Assembly: GCF_014529535.1 (NCBI RefSeq)
Contig: NW_023503423.1
Coordinates: 5,318,473 to 5,382,472 of the forward strand
Source of the DNA: Bradysia coprophila
Taxonomy: Eukaryota > Arthropoda > Insecta > Diptera > Sciaridae
Reading direction: 5' to 3'
DNA length: 64,000 nt
In this document: in pieces, positions 25,087-36,229 of the stretch
Numbering within the stretch: the first letter of the stretch is position 1
Layout of the letters: each line of letters starts with the position of its first letter
Notes under the pieces: model-generated
What the model was told of the DNA's origin: nothing
What the model saw: only the letters and a program-made list of their open reading frames with translations
Database searches by the model: none
Translations under genes and position numbers: made by a program

Positions 25087-25405
25087 TTTAAAATCAACAT
25101 AAAAGAAACGGAATTTTCAATTAATTGAAATCCAATTAACTCAATCGATGTTTAGAATAACAACGTTATTGATTGTATTGAACCACCTTTCAATTTCAAA
25201 CAAAAAATCACTTTGCATCTTCGCTATTATTACATATAAAACACTGTGCATCCATGTATGGCTATATTTTATTTTAACTCATCCATCCCCCGATGTTCAG
25301 TTTAGTGAATTGCATTTAAATAATTTTTAAAATTTTCATTTTTTTTTTAAATTGAAAAATTAGATCTCTGCTGCCATATACTTAAACAACTTATCTCTAC
25401 GTAAA

Positions 25406-25411
25406 AATAAA
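25406..25411 (+). terminator. Candidate poly(A) signal of the ADAMTS gene
   Basis: AATAAA 320 bases after the stop codon; further AATAAA words follow within 30 bases. Cleavage position is not determined. Confidence 0.4.
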
Positions 25412-25937
25412 AATTAAAGTTTTTTTTTCTAAATAAATAAATTTGTTCGAATGACTTTGATCGGCTACCAATCCATATTTCCATAAAGGGAACAATTGTC
25501 CGAACTTCAAAGCAAACAGTTTAATGGGATTTATGCATAGCTAAGACGGTGATTCAGTTGCTCGATGGCAACTGATCGAATTCAGAGTTTGCCCTAAATC
25601 CAAACAAATCCAATGTATCGAGGATTAGAAAATTATCGTTTCATACCGTGCAGTTAGCTGTAGTGTAGGATGCACATATATCTCTAACTTCATGTGTCAT
25701 TTTTTTCTTGTTTTTCGAATTTGTTATCATCATTAACGGGAGAGGGATTGACAAGTTTCGTTGAGTTTGCAAAGAGAAGTAGATGTAATGTCAACCAAAT
25801 TTGTATCGAAATTCGATTCAGGTGATAAAACAGCTGGTCCACTCATACAAAGACACTGATCATACGTGCTCATATGGGTTTCATAGTCACACGCACGCGT
25901 GGTAGTGATCGAACCGTTTGAACACGTATAACGGCAT

Positions 25938-26372
25938 CTCTTTTCTGCATTCTATCTCAATTCTACTTGATAGAGCACGGTTAGCCATTTTTCGAAAGAT
26001 GTCACTGCAACAGAAAAATAATTAATTTTTTACTCGACGGATTTTAGTCAAATAAAATGTCATCGTACAGCACATGGCCTTGGGAAATAACCTATTGCCT
26101 TGGGACTCTGGGACAGTAATCAGTTCCGAAATCGGTCCTTTAACGGTTTGGCGATAAGAGCCTTAAACAAGGATAAGTTGAAATGATATCAAACGCTTTT
26201 TCAAACCCGTATCGCCAAGCCGATGTAGGACCGATTGAAAAAACTTATTATTGTTCCGGAGTCTTGAGGTCACGCTGGCATTTTATGACACCGTGTTTGT
26301 GACAGCGGCATCTTTCCAAAAATGGTGAGCCGTACTATATCACGTAGAATTGAGATAGAATGGAGAAAAGAG
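25938..26372. mobile_element. 435-bp long-TIR element
   Basis: The left arm opens CTCTTTTCTGCATTCTATCT and continues CAATTCTAC; its near-complement closes at 26372. Similarity continues inward over more than 150 bases with decay. The internal words AACAGAAAAATAATT and CTCGACGGATTTT also occur in the fold-back elements at 33211 and 35587, so this is a diverged relative of that family. Confidence 0.65.
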
Positions 26373-26780
26373 AACCTTTTCCGTAATCACTCTCCTGATA
26401 AAACAATTTAGAAACAAACTTATACTGTTACAGACGGCAAGCATATGACCAGTATTATTGTCGGATCTATTACTTCCATTCGATTAGAGTATTTTTAATC
26501 TGTTGATTTCAAATCTTGTACTTCAATTCTTTTAACATGTGTTTTCCCATATAAAAGACTGTATTACCCAGAGTTTGTCATTATTTTTGTCGTCGTTATC
26601 TATAACAGATGAATAGCTGTACGTGCCAGGCTTAACACAGATTTGGTTGACAACTGTAAAAGAAATTCAACGAAATTTCAGAACTAGGCGTCATTGAACA
26701 AAATGTTCCAAGTATTAATGACATTTTACATTTTCGAATTTAAGTATTTCCGATAAAATACGACGGGTCCTTCTCTCATA

Positions 26781-26983
26781 CAGTCAGTAAAATTTCAGCA
26801 TGATTTTGCTTCAGCTGTTTTCCAGCTGATCCACATATTCAACCAAAACTGTTGATACAGTTGAGCTGCTACACGCACGCGCGTGGTAATGGTAAAACCG
26901 TATAAAGATTTTTAAACAGTTTCGATTGTTTGTGTGGATCAGCTGAAAAACAGCCGAAGCAAATTCCTACTGGAATTTTGCTG
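26781..26983. mobile_element. About 200-bp MITE with 50-bp inverted repeats
   Basis: TTTTGCTTCAGCTGTTTTCC followed by AGCTGATCCACA at the left is mirrored at 26931-26983 (TGTGGATCAGCTG, AACAGCCGAAGC, AATTTTGCTG). The centre holds ACGCACGCGCGTGG, which resembles ACGCACGCGTGGTAG at about 25890. The outer boundaries are approximate. Confidence 0.55.
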
Positions 26984-28529
26984 TCTCTAACTTTTTCATT
27001 GAGAATCTCTATTGATAACAACATTTGGAACACAACCGACCCGAAATAGCACCTGAATGTTGTGTTGAATTACGTGCATCCTGCTAGAAAAATGAATAGG
27101 ATGAAGCTGTATAGAAGAGCCTAGTAGAATAATTTATTGGCAAGATACTAAATTCTTGTTTTAACAAATTATATTTAGTTGTTAGCACAGTTATGAAGAC
27201 TATCTATTGGCTATTTGCGTAGCCTATAGTATGAGTCGTGAAAAAAGAAATTCAGAAGGAGAAGAATGATTTAATTGACTAATCTCAAATCCGCTTAGCA
27301 CAATTCTAATACAAATTTTTCAATTAACCTTAGAATGTCAGTATCAAAACAAAAGAATCAAAAGCTATTATTATACCAACTATCCCCACTGCCCAGTCCA
27401 TTCTCCAAATAATTTAGAACCTAGAAATTTTAGTATACATTTTTCTCGCACGTATTAAAACCGGATTGAACAATGCGATAGTATTGACACTATTATACTC
27501 ATCTAGCTATGCATCATGGTCCAATCATTTATAGAATCAGACTGCCATGATAGACGGTTATTTTTTGTTAAGAGAAGAAGAAGAAAAAAAAATGAAAATT
27601 AAGTAAATGAAAATGAAAATAAATTTGAAAATAGGGTGGACGATGACCGACTGATAGTATAATTTTATATAGAAAAATCATTATACAAGAAATTTGCCAA
27701 TCGTTTAAAATTAGAATTAAATTGTGTAAAAAAGGGAATTAATAATTTATAACGATCAAAAATTTAATAAAAGAAAAGATTAGTTCGTGGATTCGATTCG
27801 AGATTATAAAGTTATTTTTATACTCAAAATTAATTAAAAAGAAAAAAAAAACAAAATGGATAATTAACGAATGTAAAACGATGAGGAGTTAGTTAATTTA
27901 ATTAAGTCGAATAGGAAAAAATTGAAGCGAGAGGTAGAAACAAAGAAAAGAAGGAAAAACATAATTGAAAAACACAACATCCTAAAACGGTTTTCAAAAA
28001 TCAATAATTAAATTTTGTAAAGAGAAAAAAAATATCGTTTTCCGTTTGTTATCAGTATAAATTCAGAATCGGGAATCTTACCGATATTTTTATGACCAGG
28101 AAAAAACAACGGCAGTCCATAACTATTGTAATAATTGTATTAATTCAAAATTTTATTTTTCTGTCTAGTTTATTTACTAAGTTTATTTTTGTTTTTAAAT
28201 TTACTTTGTGTGTATTAAATACATATAATAATGAATAATACGAAAAATGAATATTAATATAAACGTACGTAAATAAAAAAAAAATTAAAAAAGAAAACAA
28301 AACGTTCTTATCAAACAAAATCGATTCGTTTTACTTTACCACACACAAATTCGTTTACATATTTTACAGAGTTCCCACTCCTCCTAAAATTCATAAAATT
28401 CCTAAAATGGACCAAATCCTCCTAAAATCTCCTAAAATCTTCTAAAACTCCTAAAATTCCTAAAAATAGCCCACACTATCAAAGAATTTTTTTAATAAAA
28501 CTGAAAAACAAGTAATTTTTTTAATTACG

Positions 28530-28675
28530 CTGCAATGAATTTGAAAACAGTCCTTTCTTTGAATCATGCAAACAGCGATCCTGAACGTGGATTGAGCGAA
28601 AACAAATATATTCTCGAGGATCTCAGCTTGTTAGTAAATGCGACTATCGTCGCACTTCGACCAAAATTATGGTGA
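28530..28675 (+). pseudogene. Remnant of transposon-derived C-terminal domain
   Basis: The frame reads VLSLNHANSDPERGLSENK, then YILEDLSLLVNATI, and stops. A SLxHxNxDxERGFSxNK motif is common at the C terminus of hAT-related and domesticated transposase-like proteins in animals. Upstream sequence has no matching frame, so only the tail survives inside the element at 28367-29611. Confidence 0.55.
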
Positions 28676-28838
28676 ATCTTGTTAACTTGAAAGAAGGGTC
28701 CAATCGACAAGAAACAACTGATAAATACCAAGTTGCTGGTCTTAACTGGCGTCAAAAAAGTGTAAACCATAAAAGTTTCAATTATTGAACTACATAAGGA
28801 AAACGATGCTTTGGTAAAAAAAAAACTTTTTGTCAATT

Positions 28839-29383
28839 AGGGGTGTACGATGGAGAAAGGATCGATACTGGCGTAAATTTTAAAAATTCATTTACAACTT
28901 GAGACAAATCATAGAAGCTAAATTTTTTAGTTTTCGGTCTTCCACCTACTTCGACTTCTACCAAAAACCTTCTTTGAGATCTTTGTTAGCTGCATTAGTC
29001 TTATTCTACTAATTGGAGTCCAGTGCTACAAGAAAAAATTAAATCCAGGCGAAGTTTGTCGAGAAGGTATTTTTGGTGAGTCGTCAAAGTTTGCCGACTA
29101 TGAAAAATTGAGTGGATTTTAAACTTGAAAATTCGGAAATTCTATCAAGAAAATAATTCGATCTTTGCTCAAGTGGGCTTAAATTCTTGCGAATGTTGTA
29201 GGCTATCCAGAACAAAAAAGTTTTTGAAAATCATGTGAGAAATGTTTGTTTCGTGAGTGTTTGTTTGGTCTAAAATTGAGGCAAAATGGCTCAATTGAGA
29301 AAATCGAGTTTTTGACATCTATGGATGATAACAATTTTTTGTGGACTATGCCTGCCTCGATCCTATATCCATCGCACACCCCT
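28839..29383. mobile_element. 545-bp TIR element nested in the hAT-like element
   Basis: The ends AGGGGTGTACGATGGAGAAA and AGGGGTGTGCGATGGATATA (right end inverted) are followed by GGATCGA on both sides. The interior is non-coding. AATT flanks both ends, and the wider flank TCAATT...AATTGA is itself palindromic, so the TIR may extend further out. AGGGGTG ends suggest a hAT-type MITE. Confidence 0.65.
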
Positions 29384-30000
29384 AATTGAACATATTAATT
29401 TTCTGAAACACTTTTATTTACGAAGAGTATGAGAAACAGAAAGATCTTGAGGCTGCAAAAATTCCGCCGGAAATTACTTATAAAACCTTTATCAAATCTC
29501 CTAAAATACTCCTAAAATTACTTGCAAAATCTCCTAAAATTCTCCTAAAATTACCGTTAAAATTTCTTAAAATTCCTAATTTTAGGAGCGTCCTAAGTCG
29601 TGGGAACTCTGATTTTATGATACAAAATCCAGAGGAGGACCATCAGTGGTTGGACTAAGCCTAATCCGTCCTTTACTTCCATATACTCAAAATGAAGCTA
29701 AAGAATAAAATAACAATAAAAATCGCCCAAAACCACTTACAGTGGAGGTGTGACGCAAGTCCTGTTATCCACTTACAAAAGAACTGATGTCGGTGTAGGT
29801 GACGCTTACAGATTCGACACGCAAAAAGATATGCGTTATCAACAAAAATATTACCAGAAAATTTTTAGGAAGAAAGCCGACGGCTTGAAAAATTAGAAAC
29901 TTTGAAAACAAAAATAAGAAAAAAAAAATTAAACTTCAGAACAAAAAATATTAGGCAATTAATTAGACTCTCGCATATGAATTTATTTCAATTTCATATA

Positions 30001-30893
30001 GGGTAAGCGTACCAATCCTCGGACACGCCCCAATGCTCGGACACTTTGACATTAAAAGTAAATTAATTAACTTCTTGCTCGAAAATATAGTGGATGACTA
30101 TCCTTCAGTTGTAATTTGTAGTTTTCACTATCGATTGATCGTAAAATTGGATTCACTAGGAACACTGTGTAATTTTAATCATTGAAACAGTGGCACCACG
30201 TACAGAAAAGTGTAATTTTCTACCTGAAAAATAGTTTGTGAGGTGATCAAAACACTTCTTTTTTCTAGTTGAAAACTACTTATATTGCACAGTGCTATTG
30301 TTTTTGAGATTAATTAATGTTCAATTTAATAATATTTTCACTCAAACAATTTCTACTGTTTTTCGGGTGTCCGGTTGATACAAGCAGGATATTTCGTTTT
30401 GATTCAGTAGTCGGACTATATGGAAAACATATGAAGTGTCAAATTCAACGTATGCCATGTGAAATACACCGAAAATGATACCAAAATTGTGTGACTCAAA
30501 AATGCTTTGTAAATTGTAATTTAAATGGTTTTATCTATTCAATTTAGTGTTTTCACTTCATTTGTGGTGTATTTGAATGATTAACTTTTTTTTATTTTAA
30601 TGAAAAAAACCAGTGAAATTGTTGAATTCAGTTAGTGTCCGAACATTGAAATAGAGGTGTCCGGGCATCGGAGAAAAATGTCCGACGATTGGATTTTCAT
30701 GTTCGGCCGAATGAAAGTGTTAATTAAAAATAATTCGGAAATAAATGATTTAATTAATGTACATAAAACGAATCTCAATTAAATTTGTGTCTTGAGGAAA
30801 ATACAAACTATTCAAAATAATAGCTTGTAATTTTGTAATACTTAAACAAAGTCGAAAAAAAAGTTAATCGTCCGAGGATAGGTACGCCTACCC
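30001..30893. mobile_element. 893-bp TIR element with TA target duplication
   Basis: The left end GGGTAAGCGTACCAATCCTC continues GGAC; the inverted right end is GGGTAGGCGTACCTATCCTC then GGAC (two mismatches). TA flanks both sides (29999-30000, 30894-30895), as in Tc1/mariner insertions. The interior is non-coding, with repeated GTCCGA and CTCGGACA words. Confidence 0.7.
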
Positions 30894-30895
30894 TA

Positions 30896-31143
30896 CAAGG
30901 ATCAACTAAAAATTATTCTACACTATGCCAAAAAAATGTGTTGTTTTTTTTATAAAGTTGATTAAAATTGACGAATTTAAATAACAAAATTTAAAGGGTC
31001 AAATTCTAAAATTTAAAGGAGATTTGGTTTGAGCCTCTGCTAAATATTCCGATACTTTTACATGTAAATTGTAACAGCTTCTTGTGAATAATTAAGATGG
31101 CGCGCTGGTCGCATGTTGACAAACGTTGGTAACTCTGCTAACT
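30896..31143. other. Spacer, nothing recognised
   Basis: AT-rich sequence between the TA-flanked element and the GMPPB-like pseudogene. No coding or structural signal is seen. Confidence 0.5.
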
Positions 31144-32180
31144 TTACCAATACTTTTTACAATTGGAAAACAAATAAGCAAGACGCTTGATGTTATTCTT
31201 GAATGGCAATATCTGGCCACCATTAATGTACAATTCATCTTCAACGATAACATCTTCGCCTAAAACAGTTGTTCCTTCCATTCGAACCCTTCGTCCAACA
31301 ATTGAACGACATCCTACTATGCAATTGTCCAAACCACGTGTTACCCTTGACTCTATTGAACCGTCAAGCAACGTTGAACGTTTGATACAAAGTGTTTGGG
31401 AAACCAAACAAAATGAATTTAGGGAAAGGGAAATATGATGAGAATGCGAGAATACGACAATCTTTGCCAATTTTAGCTGTTGGATCAGCTAGCACATTGC
31501 CAACGATTCCACTTCGTGTACTCAATGCGGCAGATTTTTTTTGCCGCTATGATGTCATGTACTCCTTGGAAAACTAATGAAGAGATGGAGAACCTGCTCC
31601 ATTACTAATGAACTCTTGCGGCTTTTCAATGAAATTCTCAATGCGACCGCTTCTATCGTGCAGTACAACACTATATTTGGATGATACTTCAACTTCTGTC
31701 ACCGTGATTTCTGTGGAACGCGTCTAATTCTCTAAATGAAAAATCGCAAATTACATCCGAATACAAAACGAAAAACGGTTCTGAACTTTGTGACAATATT
31801 CCTTCAGCCAGAGCCAATGGTCCAACCGTTCCCAATGACTCACGCTCATAAGAAAAAAATAATTCGACTCCGAGCTTTTCCGAGCTTCTGTTTTCAATTC
31901 TGTTTCCATCTGTTCCCCTTTGTATGACACAGCCAGAACTATCTATGGACAATGCTAGTTTTCAAATAGAGTTTCCATCATTGATCAGTAGACGTTAAAA
32001 TGGGAAAACGAACCTGTTTCACTCCAACGTCGACTAGAGCTTCTATTGATGCATCACAATTGGTTTGTTGGCGAATTGTACCAAAGGTTTCGGTCGACTC
32101 AGAGTGGGTGGACGTAGGCGCGTACCGTAACCACCGACCAAAATTATAGCTCTATCCGACGATAACTTTGAGTCAGTCAT
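31144..32180 (-). pseudogene. GMPPB-like (mannose-1-phosphate guanylyltransferase beta) pseudogene
   Basis: The minus strand encodes, in shifting frames, an N-terminal [20 protein letters not shown] signature of sugar-nucleotide pyrophosphorylases. It continues with PLALAEGIL, EPFFVLYSDVICDF and FIEKPQEF. The C-terminal left-handed beta-helix part is recognisable ([40 protein letters not shown]). A single-base loss near 32050 breaks the frame about 50 codons in. The central part after FIEKPQEF is deleted (roughly the WMDIGQP region), and further shifts follow. The functional parent makes GDP-mannose for glycosylation. No introns are evident, so a processed copy is possible, but no A-tract follows the 3' end. 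Confidence 0.85.
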
Positions 32181-32189
32181 TTTCACTTT

Positions 32190-33210
32190 TGAATTATTAA
32201 ATAAAAATGAAATGCACTCAAAGGTCTCGAAAAACGTCTTTAAGCCGACTGGTTTATCTCTATGAATATGTTTTACAAGTTGAAAAACACTAAAATAACT
32301 CGTGAGCGCATAAATTTATTGATAGAACGATTAGCCAATAACATTGAATTTTTCGAATTACATGAGCCATTACAGGTACGAAATGTGCTGCAGTGCTGCC
32401 GGTGATAATATAGGTTTGTAATTACTTGTCAATGAAAGGTATTGGACGCTGATTATCATTTCGTATAAAATGAATGTTTATAAAACAATAACTCACTTCG
32501 CTCGCTATTTTGCACACTATTACACAACCACATCATACTTATTTAAAACAAGAAAGGCCAGCCAGCGTAAGACAATTATAGCACGTAGATAGCCTTAGTG
32601 CCACTAGGGTAAATCGACTGAAGTAAGGAACACAGCGTAGTCAAATGACCTCTAAATGTCCACATGTTGTAGGCTCGAAATCTTAAAATATCACACCAAA
32701 TTGAGTTCAGAATTACATCACACTTGTAAGAAAATTTAAAATAAATCGGTTCCTCGATAGCAAAAGTAATACAAGGAGTGTTGCCGTGTTGCGGGAAACG
32801 TTAAAACTTAACTCAAAATAAATAAATAAATAAATAGATGGATTCGTGCCATGACCAAGATAAAACTTATTTGATTGTGTTACTTAGTTTTACTTAAAGC
32901 GTTACTATCACTGGATTTCGCTAAATTTAATCGAGTATTAGAAAGAATACCCATTTCTTCCCGTTTTACTTTGACGATGATCCATTAATATATGAGCAAC
33001 TATGAATTAGAAAAAAAAAAAATTGAATCTCACTTCTCGACGTTACAAGACGCGATTAAAAAAGTAATTTCATAAATCATAAAAAAACAAACTGTTTCTT
33101 TAGAACCTTGAAGGAATAATTACGATACCATTAAAAATTTCATTTACTTATTCACTAGTTTTCTGTTACTTTCCGATAAGAACAGTCGATGTAGCTCAGT
33201 CTTTTAGATA
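32190..33210. other. Non-coding stretch
   Basis: A solo end of the 2336-3882 family lies near 32793 (TTGCGGGAAACGTTAA). Nothing else is recognised; AATAAATAAATAAATA runs occur near 32816-32836. Confidence 0.4.
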
Positions 33211-33731
33211 AAGGGAATTCACGAAGCTGAAATAAGCAGAAATATACGCTGTATATTCCGTATATCTTGTATATCTCGTATATTTCTGTATATCTCGCTT
33301 ATTTTGACAACTGTCAACAGAAAAATAATTCAATTTCAACTCGACGGATTTTGCTCAAACAAACTACCATTGCGTAGCGCGCGATCTCAGGAACCAGGAA
33401 ACGTAATTAGTTTTTCAATCGGTCTAATATTTACCGAGCGATAAGACTTTGGAAAAGTTTTTTTTTTGATACTGATCACATCATGATTTCAAAGTCTTAT
33501 CGCTCGGTAAATATTAAACCGATTGAAAAACTAATTACGTTTCCAGGTTCCTGAGATCGCGCGCTAAGCAATGGCAGTTTGTTTGAGCAAAATCCATCGA
33601 GTTGAAATTGAATTATTTTTCTGTTGACAGTTGTCAAAATAAGCGAGATATACAGAAATATACAGAAATATACAAGATATACGGAATATACAGCGTATAT
33701 TTCTGCTTATTTCAGCTTCGTGAATTCCCTT
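33211..33731. mobile_element. 521-bp fold-back element, copy 1
   Basis: The two arms (33211-33450 and 33491-33731) are near-perfect inverted copies around a 40-base spacer containing a T run and ATCATGAT. The ends are AAGGGAATTCACGAAGCTGA and its complement. Just inside lie tandem GTATATxxxGTATATTT words. The flanks read ATA at both sides. The same element, reversed, lies at 35587-36105. It is non-coding and would form a 240-bp hairpin if transcribed. Confidence 0.9.
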
Positions 33732-34247
33732 ATAGTTTTATTTATTCGCCAAATATTTCGCGGATTACATCGGATTGCATTCTCAATGGTTAATTTTCAA
33801 TTACGTCAATCAGTTACGTCAATTTGATTTTATCACTGATTTGGTTATTTTGTGCTCAATTATTAATTATTATTCGTTATTCGTTAATCGAAAAAAAAGT
33901 CAATATCAGCGGTCCCACTAAAATTTTAGTGTCCTACCGCAGGACATAGTTTTGAGGTTTATTAATGAAAATAAAAGACTGAACTAAGGTTCAAAATAGT
34001 TATTTATGCCACTGCAAACTTTAGATGCATCTGTGGCATAAAATATTGACTGAATGCAATATTGACATTTGACTGAATGCAAAGTACTTTATTATGCTCA
34101 CGATACAACAAACGGCCTATTTTAAATTCCAAAATATCAACCTTTTAATAAAGCAGTTTGTACCTCGATTGCATAAATAACTATTTTTCTATTTACGGTT
34201 TCTGTTTTTTCAATTCTTCGATTTTTGTCTTTGTTCGCTGTATTGCA

Positions 34248-34469
34248 CAAGGCAGTAAACTTTGGGGAGGCAGATACAGATACGCGGGTGACACACCACA
34301 ATTGAAGATAAAATGGCGGATTTCATACAAAAATTCACCTCCTGTGACGATTCTCGTCGCCGTGACAATGTGGTGAATTTTTTTATATGAAAAATCTTCA
34401 GGAGTGGTGTGTTCCCGTGTATCAAATAAAATGGCAATCTGCGTGACCTCCCCAAAGTTTACAGCCTTG
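34248..34469. mobile_element. 222-bp hAT-type MITE with 8-bp target duplication
   Basis: The left terminus CAAGGCAGTAAACTTTGGGG and its inverse (one mismatch) at 34449-34469 bound a non-coding unit. The octamer GTATTGCA is duplicated exactly on both sides (34240-34247 and 34470-34477), which marks a hAT-like insertion. Internal arms also pair (AATTCACC / GGTGAATT). Confidence 0.88.
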
Positions 34470-35039
34470 GTATTGCAGCTGTTAGAACTGCATGTGCCTT
34501 AATCAATTCACTTATTTCCACGCATCCGTTGGTTATCTTATCTTATCTTAATTTACACACGACAGAGTAAAGTAAACCAGGCAGGAGTGCTTGATTTGAC
34601 TAGTGACCTGAATAATAATTTGAGTTCATTTTCTTACAGTGTACTAGGTCCCTTGTTTGACGTTTCGAAAATGAATGCGCTACTGCCTGGTCTATTTTAC
34701 TCTGCCGTGAATTTACAGCTTTGCTCAAACATTTGTTACTGTCGATCAACAACTTTTCCGCCACATTTAACGTTACCACTTTTCAGCTTAGAATTTTTGA
34801 AGATCTAAATAAACCTGATAGTTTGTGACAAAGTGACAGCAGACGATCAGTTATGGGTTATATGCATCAATACCATCATTGACTGGCTATTGTTCCTTGT
34901 ATCGACTCTTTATTTTGCAGAAGGTTGGTGCTGAATACAGCATTTGCGTAGGTAAAACAAAAACACGCTTTTGCCAGTCGCGAAGTCTTTTAGTTTTCTT
35001 TTAGAGCTCAAAATCCGCTTGATTGTTACTTAATTAAAG

Positions 35040-35112
35040 TTCCTGAAGTGCCCTACGTAGGACAGTAGGACAAGTAGGACAAATTTCGAAAAAGTAGGAC
35101 AAATTAGGAAAG
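35040..35112. repeat. Clustered GTAGGACA repeats
   Basis: At least five GTAGGAC(A/T) units, partly head to tail with AATT spacers. The pattern resembles subterminal transposase-binding arrays such as the TCCTAAAAT cluster at 28.4 kb. I found no matching partner end, so this may be one end of a decayed element. Confidence 0.5.
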
Positions 35113-35272
35113 TAGGACTCTGTGGGAGCGCTGCAATATCGAACAGTCTGTGCTTTCAAACTAAAGTGTAATGTTTTTGTAAGATTTGTACCCGCATCCT
35201 CGGAACGCTCTCCAAACACATTTACTTCACATTTGTTTTATATCTGTCTCGCATATGTTTCACATACGACAC

Positions 35273-35493
35273 CATAGCACTGCTACTAGCACGAACATGG
35301 AAAATATTCGGAGGCTGTTGAAATCACAGTAGGCACTGCGTTTCTGTTATACAGATAGATGACTTGTTTTCGTTGTATGAGTTAAAACCGTTAAAACATA
35401 CAATACAAACAATCCCAAGCGGTAGCTCGTATCACTAAAGCCTCCAAATTTGACACTTGTCAATTCAGTGTTCATGCTAGTAGCAGTGCTGTG
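35273..35493. mobile_element. 221-bp MITE with 7-bp target duplication
   Basis: The ends CATAGCACTGCTACTAGCAC and CACAGCACTGCTACTAGCAT (right end inverted) are followed by GAACA. ACGACAC is duplicated at 35266-35272 and 35494-35500. A related uninterrupted sequence near 3320 on the other strand lacks the insert. Confidence 0.85.
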
Positions 35494-35586
35494 ACGACAC
35501 ACATCCGTCATTCAAATGTGAATCAAATGTACATCGCATTGAGTTTAATCGTCACATTTGACCAATTTCATTGCAACTTGATTCTA

Positions 35587-36105
35587 AAGGGAATTCACGA
35601 AGCTGAAATAAGCAGAAATATACGCTGTATATTCCGTATATCTTGTATATCTCGTATATTTCTGTATATCTCGCTTATTTTGACAACTGTCAACAGAAAA
35701 ATAATTCAATTTCAACTCGATGGATTTTGCTCAAACAAACTGCCATTGCTTAGCGCGCGATCTCAGGAACCTGGAAACGTAATTAGTTTTTCAATCGGTT
35801 TAATATTTACCGAGCGATAAGACTTTGAAATCATGATGTGATCAGTATCAAAAAAAAACTTTTCCAAAGTCTTATCGCTCGGTAAATATTAGACCGATTG
35901 AAAAACTAATTACGTTTCCTGGTTCCTGAGATCGCGCGCTACGCAATGGCAGTTTGTTTGAGCAAAATCCGTCGAGTTGAAATTGAATTATTTTTCTGTT
36001 GACAGTTATCAAAATAAGCGAGATATACAGAAATATACGAGATATACAAGATATACGGAATATACAGCGTATATTTCTGCTTATTTCAGCTTCGTGAATT
36101 CCCTT
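35587..36105. mobile_element. 519-bp fold-back element, copy 2, with TA duplication
   Basis: Same structure as 33211-33731 but in opposite orientation, judged from the central spacer. TA flanks both ends (35585-35586, 36106-36107). The paralogous site at 3021-3050 (minus strand GATTCTATGTTCC) contains one TA and no insert. This proves a TA-duplicating insertion and fixes the element boundaries. Confidence 0.93.
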
Positions 36106-36229
36106 TATGTTCCTTAAACTATTTAGATGTGGCCTTGGATGTGGCCCAAAACAATCAAAATACTCCAAATAGAATGTTCTATTTCGTTATAACACAATTA
36201 CAGTCTGCAGCCTCAAGTGAGTCCCTCAA

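Larger units (their letters stand above)
28367..29611. mobile_element. hAT-like element with TIR CAGAGTTCCCAC and subterminal repeats
   Basis: Exact 12-base TIRs, CAGAGTTCCCAC at 28367 and GTGGGAACTCTG ending 29611, with ATTTTA directly flanking both ends. Subterminal zones at 28378-28465 and 29495-29580 carry many copies of TCCTAAAAT, the kind of clustered motif that hAT transposases bind. Inside are a remnant with SLNHANSDPERG and a nested TIR element at 28839-29383. No full transposase remains, so it is non-autonomous or decayed. Confidence 0.7.
25412..30000. other. Gene-poor stretch with transposon remnants
   Basis: No functional gene is recognised. The stretch contains TIR elements at 25938-26372 and 26781-26983 and the nested hAT-like elements at 28367-29611. 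The 27.0-28.3 kb part is AT-rich with long A and T runs, and I see nothing specific in it. Confidence 0.5.
35113..36175. repeat. Dispersed repeat, copy B, carrying two later insertions
   Basis: Outside the inserted elements, the sequence matches the minus strand of about 2985-3470. Shared words include TTTTTGTAAGATTTGTAC, ATTCAAATGTGAAT, AATGTACATC, TTTAATCGTCACATTTG and TGTTCCTTAAACTATTTAGA. It is interrupted by a 221-bp MITE (35273-35493) and a 519-bp fold-back element (35587-36105), which gives a relative insertion history. Confidence 0.75.

Noticed and set aside
35491..36168. Open frames of about 100 codons sharing GIHEAEISRNIRCIF
   Set aside because: The same peptide appears in both arms of the fold-back element; it is TIR sequence, not a gene.
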